This document shows, piece by piece, positions 32,626 through 40,584 of a stretch of 64,000 nucleotides of DNA; within the stretch, counting starts at the first letter, position 1; every line of letters begins with the position of its first letter. The stretch is from NCBI RefSeq assembly GCF_001984175.1, contig NZ_MTQP01000069.1, positions 558,001 through 622,000 of the forward strand. Reading direction: 5' to 3'. This DNA is from Saccharothrix sp. ALI-22-I (GTDB lineage Bacteria > Actinomycetota > Actinomycetes > Mycobacteriales > Pseudonocardiaceae). The position numbers were made by a program, and so were the translations under genes. Under the pieces are notes generated by a model. The model saw nothing but the letters and a program-made list of their open reading frames with translations. It had not been told where the DNA came from and did not search any database.

Positions 32626-35403
32626 CTACCACGCCCGGGTGTCCCCGTCGAGCGCGTCGAGTTGTCGCCGCACTCGTTCGGCATCGGCATCGCGGCCCTG
32701 TTGTCGGTACAGCTCAAGGGCTTCCTGCCACACCGCGCGGGCCTGCTCGTGCTCTCCGAGGGCGGTGTAGGGGTGGCCGAGGTGGTCGAGGGTGTCCGTG
32801 GCCTGGTCGGTGTTGCCGTGGTCGCGGCGCAGGATGAGCGCCTGTCGGTAGTGCTCGACGGCCTGGTGGTGATGGCCGGTGAGGTGGTCGATGTAGCCCA
32901 GGCTGTCCAGGGTGGCCGCCTCGCCTTCGGGGTCGCGGTGACGGCGGTGCAGGGTGAGGGCGGCTCGGCACTGGACACGGGCGGTGTCGTAGTCGCCCAG
33001 GCGGGCGTTGAGCCAGCCCACCGAGTTGAGCGTGATGGCTTCGAACACCGGCCGATCGAGTTCCCGGAAGAGAGCCAGGGCGCGCTGGGCGTGTTCCAAG
33101 GCCCGCTGGTCGTCCCCGTGCCGAGTCCAGGCCAGCGCGAGGTCGTGGTGGGTGTGGGCCTGTTCGGTGGTGTCGCGGTGGTCCTGGGCCAGAGCCAGGG
33201 CCTGGTGCAGGTGCCCGGTCGCCTCATCGTGGCGTTCCAGCCGGGAGTAGGCGATACCGAGACCCCGGTGGGCGCGGATGCGGACGGCGGGGGCGGACAG
33301 GTGGGCGGCGGCGTCCACGGCGGCCTGCCACACGGTCACGTCGTCGTGGCGATGCCCCCGTCGGACGTGGAAGGTGGTCAGTGCCCAGGCCAGCGGCCAC
33401 ACGAGGTGGTGCCACCGGTGGGTGGCGGCGAGGTGCTGCGCGGCCAGCAGGTTGGCGTGCTCGGTGTCCAGCCAGGCCAACGCCGCCGAGACGTCGACCA
33501 GCGGGTGCGGTCGGGTGTCGGGTGTGGGTGGATCAGGCGGCGGGAACGTGCTGTGGGGGTTCAGGAGGCGGTCGGCGGCGTAGCTCGTGTGGACGTAGAA
33601 GTCCACCACTCGCCGCAGTGCCGGCTCCCGCACGTGCTCGGCCAGGTCGTGCTGGGCGGCGGTGGTGGCGTAGCCGCGGATCAGGTCGTGCATGGTGTAG
33701 CGGCCGTGGGCGCCCCGGTCCAGCAGGGAGGCGTCCTCCAGGGTGTGCAGTGCCTTGCGTGCGTGCAGGAGGGGCAGGGCGGTGAGGGAGGCGGCGGCGG
33801 GGAGTCCGATATCGGGTCCGGGGGCGATGCCCAGCAGGGCGAACACCTGCCGCAGCTCCGGGGTCAGCGCTTGGTGGGACCAGGACAGCACCGCGGGCAG
33901 GCTGGCGGTCGGGTCTTCGTCGTCCAGCGCGTCCACGCCGAGGTCGAGCAGTTCGGCGGCGACAGCGGCCAGGAGAAGGTGCGGGCGGGTGTGGGCGTGG
34001 GCGGCGATGATGCTCAACGCCAGCGGGAAACCACCGCACATCCGGATGAGTTCCGCCACCGCGTCCGGCTCGGCGTCGACCCGGCCGCTGCCGAGGCGGT
34101 CGGCCAGCAGGGCGCGGGCTTCGGAGTCGGTCAGGACGTCGAGGGACAGGTGTTGCGCGCTGTGGCCGGTGATCAGGCCAGGTAGCCGGTTGCGGCTGGT
34201 GACCACCACGGTGCAGGTACGGCTGCCGGGCAGCAATGGCGTGATCTGCGTGGTGTCGGCGGCGTTGTCGAGCACGATCAGCATCCGCTTGTCCGCCACC
34301 AGGCTGCGGAACAGCGCGGCCTGGGCGTGCGGTTCGACCGGCAACCGGCCGGGGTCGACACCCAGGGCGTCGAGGAACCCGCGGACCGCGACGGCCGGGT
34401 CCATCGGCTCACCTTCGGGGCTGAAACCCCGGAGGTCCACGAACAGCTGCCCGTCCGGGAACCGGTCGAGCCGGTCGTGCGCCCAGTGCAACGCCAGCCA
34501 GGTCTTGCCGATCCCACCCGCCCCGCCGATGGCGGTGATGAGCATCGTGGCGGCGGTCTCGCCCGCGGTGGTCAGGGCGGTGTTCAGGCGGTCCAGCTCG
34601 TCGTGGCGGCCGACGAACGGCGCGGGAGCGGCGGGCAGTTGGCGGGGCGCCACGGCGCCGGGAGGTGCGGGCTCGGTCGTGGTCAGCGTGGTGTCGGCGG
34701 TGAGGATGCGGTGGTGCAGCTCCTGCAACGCCGAGCTGGGATCGGTTCCCAACTCCTCGACGAGCCGCTTCCGGGCACGCTGGTAGTGCTCAAGTGCGTC
34801 GGCTTGCCGGCCGCCGCGGTACAGCGCCAGCATCAACAACCCGGCCGGGCGTTCCCGCAGCGGGTGCTCGGCCACCAGCCCACGCAATTGCGGTATCGCC
34901 TCGGCGTGCTGCCCGGAGTCGATCTCGGCGGACAGGCAGTCCTCCAGCACCGCCAGCCGCTCCTCGACCAACGCCTGCTTGACCGATGCCGATCCGGGGA
35001 CGTCGGCCAGCGGCTCGCCCCGCCACAACCCCAATGCCTGACGCAACAGCACCGCCCGGTCGCCGGCACCGCGTGCCTGTGCCACCAGTGTCCGGAACCG
35101 GTGCAGGTCCACCCGCTCCGGCTCCACCTCCAGCACGTAACCGGGCGGCCGGTGCGCCAGGCTGACCTCCGGGTCCACCGCGACCAGTTTGCGCAGCTCG
35201 GACACACACCGTTGGACCACGTTGCGCGCCGTGCGCGGCACCGCGTCGTCACCCCACAACGCGTCGACCAGCCGCTCCAACGGCACCACCCGCCCGGCCT
35301 GCAACGCCAACACCGCCAGCACGCACCGCTGCTGCGCGCTGCCGACCGCCACCTCCCGACCCCTGTGCCAGATCGTCATCGGCCCCAGCACGCCGAACTC
35401 CAC
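32626..35403 (-). CDS. AfsR/SARP-family regulator with NB-ARC and TPR domains
   Basis: 925 residues from GTG 35403 (start uncertain). Order: OmpR-like winged helix (FGVLGPMTIWHRGREVAVGS, VSELRKLVAVDP), bacterial transcriptional activation domain (LRQALGLWRGEPLADVPGSA), NB-ARC ATPase with P-loop GGAGGIGKTWLALHWA and MLIVLDNAADTTQI, then TPR repeats (HHDLALAWTRHGDDQRALEHA, LDSLGYIDHLTGHHHQAVEHY). AfsR-like proteins activate secondary-metabolite genes by binding direct repeats near promoters. No biosynthetic cluster is adjacent, so the target is unknown. GGGGAGG lies only 3-4 bases before the chosen GTG; longer upstream starts add a low-complexity extension. Confidence 0.85.
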   Translation of the reverse strand: MEFGVLGPMTIWHRGREVAVGSAQQRCVLAVLALQAGRVVPLERLVDALWGDDAVPRTARNVVQRCVSELRKLVAVDPEVSLAHRPPGYVLEVEPERVDLHRFRTLVAQARGAGDRAVLLRQALGLWRGEPLADVPGSASVKQALVEERLAVLEDCLSAEIDSGQHAEAIPQLRGLVAEHPLRERPAGLLMLALYRGGRQADALEHYQRARKRLVEELGTDPSSALQELHHRILTADTTLTTTEPAPPGAVAPRQLPAAPAPFVGRHDELDRLNTALTTAGETAATMLITAIGGAGGIGKTWLALHWAHDRLDRFPDGQLFVDLRGFSPEGEPMDPAVAVRGFLDALGVDPGRLPVEPHAQAALFRSLVADKRMLIVLDNAADTTQITPLLPGSRTCTVVVTSRNRLPGLITGHSAQHLSLDVLTDSEARALLADRLGSGRVDAEPDAVAELIRMCGGFPLALSIIAAHAHTRPHLLLAAVAAELLDLGVDALDDEDPTASLPAVLSWSHQALTPELRQVFALLGIAPGPDIGLPAAASLTALPLLHARKALHTLEDASLLDRGAHGRYTMHDLIRGYATTAAQHDLAEHVREPALRRVVDFYVHTSYAADRLLNPHSTFPPPDPPTPDTRPHPLVDVSAALAWLDTEHANLLAAQHLAATHRWHHLVWPLAWALTTFHVRRGHRHDDVTVWQAAVDAAAHLSAPAVRIRAHRGLGIAYSRLERHDEATGHLHQALALAQDHRDTTEQAHTHHDLALAWTRHGDDQRALEHAQRALALFRELDRPVFEAITLNSVGWLNARLGDYDTARVQCRAALTLHRRHRDPEGEAATLDSLGYIDHLTGHHHQAVEHYRQALILRRDHGNTDQATDTLDHLGHPYTALGEHEQARAVWQEALELYRQQGRDADAERVRRQLDALDGDTRAW

Positions 35404-35626
35404 ACCCTCCCCGCGGACACCGGAATCACCGGACCGCACGGGGTGACCCGGGATCACCTGGTCGGTGTGATGGGGATGACCGGGCAGAGCGGTCCAAGAC
35501 GTCTCACGGGCCTCCTCCACCACGAACAGCACCGGTCGGAACGTGGCCGGGTCAAGTACCACTGAGTGGCGGACGACCTCGTCGTGGATCCGGCGAACAG
35601 GATCACGGCGAGTGTACCCGGCGAGT

Positions 35627-35696
35627 CGATCATCAACGCCCGATCATCAACGCCCGATCATCAACGCCCGGTCACCGACTCCCGATCAGCGCCTCT
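35627..35696. repeat. 14-base tandem repeat (CGATCATCAACGCC)
   Basis: Three perfect 14-base units at 35627-35668 followed by two degenerate copies. It lies between the AfsR-type regulator and an IS256 remnant. Three clean units are too few for a CRISPR, and there are no spacers. Confidence 0.85.
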
Positions 35697-35706
35697 CGGC
35701 GGCGGC

Positions 35707-36143
35707 AGTGCCCTGCCGAAGTCCGCGCAGCCGGGCGCGACGAAGGCGATGCAGGAGATCTGCAACGCCGAGGATCGCGCGCACGCCGAGAAGGCGATCG
35801 GGGCGTTCGCCAGGACCTACGGGGCGAGGTTCCCCAAGGCAGTCGCGAAGATCACTGACGACCGCGAGGAGCTGTCGGCGTTCTACGACTTCCCGTCCGA
35901 GCACCGGATCCATCTGCGCACCACGAACCCGATCGAATCCACCGTCTCGACGGTCGAGCTCCGCACAGGGTCACCCGCGGAGCCGGCGGCCTCGCCGCGG
36001 CGCTCGCGATAGTCTTCAAGCTCGTCGAGTCCGCCCGGACACGCCGGCGTGCGATCACCGGCGCCGACCTGGTCGCCCTGGCCCGCGCGGGTGCCCGGTT
36101 CGACAACGGCGTTCTGGTCGAGCGGCAGGAGCAGGTCGCATGA
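35707..36143 (+). mobile_element. IS256-family transposase, frameshifted C-terminal remnant
   Basis: Frame one reads LPKSAQPGATKAMQEICNAE, FPKAVAKITDDREELSAFYD and HRIHLRTTNPIESTVSTV; around 35960 it shifts to a second frame with GGLAAALAIVFKLVESARTR and LVALARAGARFDNGVLVE. These are consecutive parts of the C-terminal third of IS256 (mutator) transposases. The N-terminal two thirds, including most DDE residues, are absent. The stop codon overlaps the ATG of the HAD gene. Confidence 0.82.
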
Positions 36144-36799
36144 GCCTTCATGACGCCCGGCAGGAGGAGCCGGCCGGGCACGTCCGCTTCAGCCGTCGGG
36201 CGATCCTGATCGACATCGGCGGCGTCCTCGCCTCGGACCGCCTCACCGCGGCCGCCATCGAGTGGGGCACCCGACTCGGAATTCCTCCGCAGGGCTTCCT
36301 CAACGCGCTGTTCGGCGGAAATGACGACCACGTGCTCATCGGTCGGACCGACGAAGAGTCCTGGTGGGATGTCATTCGAGACCGGCTCGGCATCGACCCG
36401 GGCCTGATCGACGAGATCAGAGGTGATCTCGCGTCCAGGCAGACCTGGGACCGCGCGCTCCTGGAAGCCCTGCACCGCCTCCGCGGCCTGGCGAAGATCG
36501 CCGTCGTCAGCAACGCCTGGCCGCACATGCGCAGCAGGATGGCGAACGCCGGACTTCCGGACATGGTGGACGCCGTCGTCCTGTCCTGCGAAATCGGCTT
36601 CGCGAAGCCCGACCCCCGCATCTACGCGGCGGCTCTCCGAGGTGTCGGCGCCCGCCCCGCCGAGGCCCTCTTCATCGACGACACCCCTGGACACGTCGCC
36701 GCTGCGAGGTCACTCGGCATGACCGGTCACGTGCACACGAGCACCACGGACACCCTGGCCCGGATCCAGAAGTTCCTGGAACCGGGCTGCCAAGACTGA
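36140..36799 (+). CDS. HAD-superfamily hydrolase
   Basis: 219 residues. Motif I is ILIDIGGVLASDR (nucleophile Asp in DIGG, the form used by HAD-like epoxide hydrolase/phosphatase groups), motif II is AVVSNAWP, motif III has Lys in GFAKPDPRIY, and motif IV is ALFIDDTPGHVAAA. A phosphatase or dehalogenase role is possible; substrate unknown. The ATG overlaps the stop of the IS256 remnant (ATGA), so a native 5' region has probably been replaced by the IS scar. No obvious promoter of its own. Confidence 0.82.
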   Translation: MSLHDARQEEPAGHVRFSRRAILIDIGGVLASDRLTAAAIEWGTRLGIPPQGFLNALFGGNDDHVLIGRTDEESWWDVIRDRLGIDPGLIDEIRGDLASRQTWDRALLEALHRLRGLAKIAVVSNAWPHMRSRMANAGLPDMVDAVVLSCEIGFAKPDPRIYAAALRGVGARPAEALFIDDTPGHVAAARSLGMTGHVHTSTTDTLARIQKFLEPGCQD

Positions 36800-36854
36800 A
36801 CAGCCCCGAAACCTCAACCGCCCACCAATGGGGGCCTGATCCACAACTCTTGAC

Positions 36855-37040
36855 AATTGCTCCTTGTGCACCTGGGGAACCGTGTGCACGATGAGATCAT
36901 CGAGACGTTGCCCGACGTCTCGTTTTCAGCCGGGCATGGCAGCGATGTAGTCCCGTACCGGGCCGTTCTCCTCATCCTTGGGGATCTGCGGGTTGCCACC
37001 CGAGAGCAGCGTCGGTCCCGCGACGTTCTTCTTGCGATCG
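36855..37040 (-). pseudogene. DUF1801 protein remnant with internal stop
   Basis: On the minus strand LSGGNPQIPKDEENGPVRDY and IAAMPG are followed by TGA (36926-36928) and then KRDVGQRLDDLIVHTVP. In the DUF1801 family the residue after AAMPG is Trp, so a TGG has become TGA. The 3' half is also missing. The rest of the 36800-37210 gap shows nothing else. Confidence 0.65.
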
Positions 37041-37210
37041 CACGATCGGCGTACCGCCGGACACCTACCGCCGCACGTTCCGGCATGAGGTCTCCGCGCC
37101 GAGCACCGAACCGGCGGTGAACCCTCACCCACCTCGCCCCGGGCCGATGCTTGTAAGGGCGTCGCGCGCTGGGCAATACTGATCCACGTCGCTCTGGGGG
37201 TGCGGATGCG

Positions 37211-37615
37211 GTGGGTGCCTTGGGTCCTGTCGAGGTGTTGTCCCCGGGATCTCCGGTCAACATCGGTGGGCCCAAGCCGAAGGCGTTGCTGGCCGCGCTG
37301 ATGTTGGAGCCGCGGCAGGTGGTGTCGATCGACCGGCTGGTCGACCTGATCCGGGATGAGAACCCACCGCAGTCGGCAGTGGCTCTGGTACATACCTACG
37401 TTTCGGCGCTGCGGCGCAAGTTCGCCGAGATCGGCGCGGATGCCGCGTTGCGCACCCGCGCGCCGGGATACGTTCTCGACGTCGATCCGGCCGACGTCGA
37501 CATCGTGGAGTTCACCAGGACGGTCGCCTCGGCCCGGCGGGCCGAGCAGCAGGCGGAGCATTCGGTCGCCGCCCAGTTGTACCAGCGGGCGTTGGGGTTG
37601 TGGCGGGTCCACTGA
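37211..37615 (+). pseudogene. SARP-family regulator, truncated after the DNA-binding domain
   Basis: 134 residues: a winged-helix DNA-binding domain (NIGGPKPKALLAALMLEPRQ, ALVHTYVSALRRKFAEIG, APGYVLDVDPADVDIVEF) and the first two helices of the BTAD (AAQLYQRALGLWR). Full SARPs are 250 residues or more. At about 37607 the frame ends in VH-stop where the sequence becomes the antisense of a secreted-protein gene. The DNA-binding domain could still be made, but without its activation domain it would be at best a competitor. Confidence 0.75.
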
Positions 37616-38208
37616 CCGAACCGGTGTTCGCCACGCCATTCGTAGACCGTGTTGGCGATCGGGTAGCCGCCGCAGGTGCGATTCGTCCGGACCCAGCCGC
37701 CGACGTAATCGCCCCGCGTCCAGCGGCGGACGACCACCTGCACCAACTGCACCGTCACCCCGGGATCGACGGTGACGGACCTGTCGTAGTTGGTCGTCAC
37801 CGTGGTCGACCTGCCGTAACCACCGACCAGGCTCAAGACGACGTTGTACCACTTCTTGGACGGTGAACTGGCGTTTCCGAGTTCAACTCCCCCGCCGACG
37901 TTCCACCCCGATGTCGTCGTCTTCGATTCCGAGTACGTGAATTGGCAGTCCCTCGTGCCGGGCGCGGACGGACATTTGTCCATACGTCCACGCCACACCC
38001 AGTCGTCCCACGTGTTCGACGCCTGCGTCCGTGCCACGGACCGCGTCTTGTACGAGTTGTCCGAACCCGGCACGACCTGCGCGCCATCGGAATACTGCTC
38101 TGTGAAGCGCTTCTCCGTGGCGGCTTGCGCCGGACCTGCGGTAAACGTGACCATCACCGCGGCAAAAGCCACCCCGGTCAACACTCGACCCCACAACGCT
38201 CCAGGCAT
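37396..38208 (-). CDS. Secreted protein whose C-terminus runs into antisense SARP DNA
   Basis: 270 residues as read. Signal peptide to residue ~29 (GVAFAAVMVTFTAGPAQA), then a beta-rich domain with SNTWDDWVWRGRMDKCPS, GWNVGGGVELGN and VYEWRGEHRFGQW and paired Cys. No family recognised. After about residue 200 the frame is the exact antisense of the SARP fragment, so the last ~70 residues are probably not native and the true C-terminus was lost at a recombination joint near 37607. Tandem repeats and a possible promoter lie upstream. Confidence 0.55.
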   Translation of the reverse strand: MPGALWGRVLTGVAFAAVMVTFTAGPAQAATEKRFTEQYSDGAQVVPGSDNSYKTRSVARTQASNTWDDWVWRGRMDKCPSAPGTRDCQFTYSESKTTTSGWNVGGGVELGNASSPSKKWYNVVLSLVGGYGRSTTVTTNYDRSVTVDPGVTVQLVQVVVRRWTRGDYVGGWVRTNRTCGGYPIANTVYEWRGEHRFGQWTRHNPNARWYNWAATECSACCSARRAEATVLVNSTMSTSAGSTSRTYPGARVRNAASAPISANLRRSAET

Positions 38209-38236
38209 ACAACCATCTCCAATGATGCTTGTTTGA

Positions 38237-38290
38237 ATTCCGGATCGACTGCGGATTCCGGATCAGCTGCGGATTCCGGATCGACTGCGG
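38237..38290. repeat. 18-base tandem repeat, three units
   Basis: Units of attccggatcgactgcgg, with a two-base change in the middle copy. They lie 29-82 bases upstream of the minus-strand secreted protein gene, so they are in its 5' leader or promoter-proximal region. Confidence 0.85.
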
Positions 38291-38321
38291 AAAACGCTAG
38301 GCGATCCACACCACTCGGCCT
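38290..38321 (-). promoter_or_regulatory. Possible promoter (TAGCGT -10 type) for the secreted protein
   Basis: Read on the minus strand the sequence has AGGCCGAGTGGT, ten bases, then TAGCGTTTTC. TAGCGT fits the TAnnnT -10 pattern. The same two blocks occur at 39320-39341, upstream of the other minus-strand gene, but with no gap between them. Confidence 0.35.
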
Positions 38322-38473
38322 ATCCACGTGCGGCGGAAACTTTCCGCAGTCTTCGTGCCGATGGGCACGAGCCCGTCGCGGACGCCGACGGCCCGGTCCT
38401 TCCGCTCGGAAGATGTCGGATCGACTGTCGGGCAGCGGAGTGGTGTCGGAGGAAATTCGGCAGCGCTTCGGAT

Positions 38474-39151
38474 TCAGCGCGACCCGGTGAACAAGTCGAC
38501 CAGCGGGTCCCAGCGGTTGCGGCGGCCCGGCGGGAACCTCCGCCGGGCCTTGGCCAGCCGCCGCGAGCCCGGCGGGTACCAGCGGCGGGCCCACGGTGAT
38601 CCCGGGCGGGCGACGCGGCACGTGGCGACCAGCGCCAGCAGCGGCACGAACAGCCCGCAGATGCCCAGCAGCGCCCGTCCTTTGAGGATCGCGACCACGG
38701 CGAACACCAGGTTCACCGCCACTACCAGCACCGCGGCGAGGCTGCCGTCGTCGGGGTCGTCGTCGAACGGCGAGAACCCTGCGAGCATCAGCAGCCCGAT
38801 GACGACCGCGACCAGCACCGCGTCCACGGACTGCCGCCCTTCCGGCCCCCAGTACACGTCGTCCAGCCGCAGCCACAGCGCGAACTCGTCCAGCGTCAGC
38901 GCCGCCCCGATCCCGAACGCGACCGCGGTGGCGTCGGCCCAGCCGTCCGCCGGGTGGAACACCAGGGAGACGGCCCCGGTACCCAGGATCAGGAAGATGC
39001 CGAACACCTGGTGGTGCACGTGGACCCCGCCGGCGCTGACGTCCCGGAACGGCCCGCGTCCGGCGCGGATCATCCGCGTGACCAGCCGCGTGACGACGAA
39101 CGCAACAACGAAGGCCCCCAGCATCCACGCCACGACCGACCGATCCACCAC
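38474..39151 (-). CDS. Integral membrane protein, function unknown
   Basis: 225 residues with about six hydrophobic segments. Conserved-looking features are GGVHVHHQVFGIFLIL in the second segment and ALTLDEFALWLRLDDVYWG in a loop, a His-rich and acid-rich pair that could bind metal or lipid head groups. The C-terminal tail is very Arg-rich and cytoplasmic. I have seen similar proteins in streptomycetes without an assigned function. Confidence 0.65.
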   Translation of the reverse strand: MVDRSVVAWMLGAFVVAFVVTRLVTRMIRAGRGPFRDVSAGGVHVHHQVFGIFLILGTGAVSLVFHPADGWADATAVAFGIGAALTLDEFALWLRLDDVYWGPEGRQSVDAVLVAVVIGLLMLAGFSPFDDDPDDGSLAAVLVVAVNLVFAVVAILKGRALLGICGLFVPLLALVATCRVARPGSPWARRWYPPGSRRLAKARRRFPPGRRNRWDPLVDLFTGSR

Positions 39152-39499
39152 GCCGCCAATGTCCCACCACGCCTGCGTTCCCGCAGGGCGGTCGGAGATG
39201 AAAAGGCTCGATGACGGGCAATGGAGCTCCTTCGGGACAAGCTGTCTTGATCGACTGCCTGTACCAATGAGCTCCGTTGTCCTGCGTCAAGACTCCTTCA
39301 ACTCCGTTGCGTGACCGGCGAAAACGCTAACCACCCGGCCTTGGGGTGAGGCCCCTTCTGCCGATGTGAGTGTGTGACTTTGTGCTTGTCTTGGCGTGCT
39401 GCGTCAACGCCGGCTGGATCCCGGTCTTGGCACGCCTCTGCCGGTCAATCCACACGAACTGTAGTTTCAGCCGTCCGGTCATCGCTCTGGGGGAGAACA
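39152..39499. other. Intergenic region between membrane protein and SDR gene
   Basis: 348 bases, no gene seen. It contains the TAGCGTTTTC/AGGCCGGGTGGT blocks (39320-39341, minus strand) that may be a promoter for the membrane protein. A GGGGGAGAAC ribosome site for the SDR gene lies at its end. Confidence 0.4.
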
Positions 39500-40189
39500 G
39501 TGGACGTCCTGATCACCGGCGCGAACCGCGGCATCGGCCGCGCGCTCACCGCCGAGTACCTGGCCCGAGGGGCGCGTGTCTTCGCGGGCACGCGCTCCGC
39601 GGACGGCGAGGCCTCGTTACGCGCGCTCAAAGCTGATGGCACCTCACTGCGGGTGGTTCGGCTCGACGTGACCGAGGAGGCCGACCTGGCCGAGGCCGCG
39701 CGGGTCGTCGAAGCGGAGGCGGGTGGGCTGGACGTCCTCGTCAACAACGCGGGCGTGCTGCAGCAGAGCACCGGTTTCCGCGACGTCGACCCCGCCTCGG
39801 CGCTCGCCCTGCTCAACGTCAACACCCTCGGGCCGCTGAACACGGCCCGGCACTTCGCCGGACTCCTGCGAGCCGGCTCGCGGATGGTCAACATCACCCT
39901 GCCCACGCCGCCCGTCGGCAAGGTCTCCAAGCCGCGCAACCACGTCTTCGTCGCGAGCCGCTACGCGCTCAACGCGCTGACCAGGATGATCGCCACCGAA
40001 CTGGCGGACACCGGGGTGACCGTCGCCGCGCTGTGGCCCGGCTACCTGCGCACCGACATGAACGACCACGCCGCGGACGCCGCTCCGCCCGATACCGCGG
40101 CACCCGGGCTCGTCGACCTCATCGACCGCCTCGGCCCGGACGACCACGGCGCGTGCGTGCTGCCCGACGGCAGCCACTACGACTGGTGA
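39500..40189 (+). CDS. SDR-fold protein with non-catalytic active-site residues
   Basis: 229 residues. The Rossmann motif (VLITGANRGIGRAL) and VNNAGV are intact, so it should bind NAD(P). In relatives the next block is Y-x-x-x-K-A-A-L-N-x-L-T; here it reads F150-V-A-S-R154-Y-A-L-N-A-L-T, putting Phe at the catalytic Tyr and Arg at the Lys. The strand that carries the catalytic Ser reads MVNITLPTPP. All three catalytic positions are therefore changed. It may be a nucleotide-binding sensor or a dead paralogue. GTG start with GGGGGAG upstream. Confidence 0.78.
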   Translation: MDVLITGANRGIGRALTAEYLARGARVFAGTRSADGEASLRALKADGTSLRVVRLDVTEEADLAEAARVVEAEAGGLDVLVNNAGVLQQSTGFRDVDPASALALLNVNTLGPLNTARHFAGLLRAGSRMVNITLPTPPVGKVSKPRNHVFVASRYALNALTRMIATELADTGVTVAALWPGYLRTDMNDHAADAAPPDTAAPGLVDLIDRLGPDDHGACVLPDGSHYDW

Positions 40190-40584
40190 GCCCCACCGCC
40201 GGGCAGGATCAACGGCGTACTCGGCGTCTTCTTCAACGTGCGCGTCACCGTGCAGAGCTGCTCGACCGCCCGCCGCACCGCCATGTCCAACACGGCGCGC
40301 CGCTTGCCGTCCAGGCTCCACGATGGATCAGACCGATCCCCTTCGCGGTGTCGCAGGACCACCACAAGCCCCACAGCGAACGCGCACCGTCTTCGGGCAG
40401 CAAGCCGCCAGCGATCATCTGGCGGGCGATGTCGCGGGCAACCACCCAGGGAGCTTGCGATGCGTCGATCGGCTCAGCACCGAGTTCAGCAAGCGTCTGC
40501 CGAACGAGCGGCGCCGCGTCGGCGAGGGCCAAGCGGGTCGGCGACTCGCCGGCCAACTCAAGCAACGCAGGGCTCTCAACCCCC
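40177..40584 (-). pseudogene. Frameshifted remnant of an uncharacterised protein
   Basis: On the minus strand GVESPALLELAGESPTRLAL, APWVVARDIARQMIAGGLLP and ARSLWGLWWSCD are good protein sequence; near 40310 the frame switches to SLDGKRRAVLDMAVRRAVEQ, ending in stop at 40177. The N-terminus appears cut by the neighbouring lipoprotein gene. Short actinobacterial proteins with a VVARDIARQM block and a WWSC turn look similar, but I know no function. Confidence 0.45.

Noticed and set aside
35627..35696. Short tandem repeat as a CRISPR array
   Set aside because: 14-base units without spacers and no cas genes.
32626..37615. Secondary-metabolite gene cluster around the AfsR/SARP genes
   Set aside because: No polyketide, peptide or terpene biosynthetic enzymes in the window; the second SARP is truncated.
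38237..38290. 18-base repeats as a CRISPR or origin iterons
   Set aside because: Only three head-to-tail units, no spacers, no replication gene nearby.
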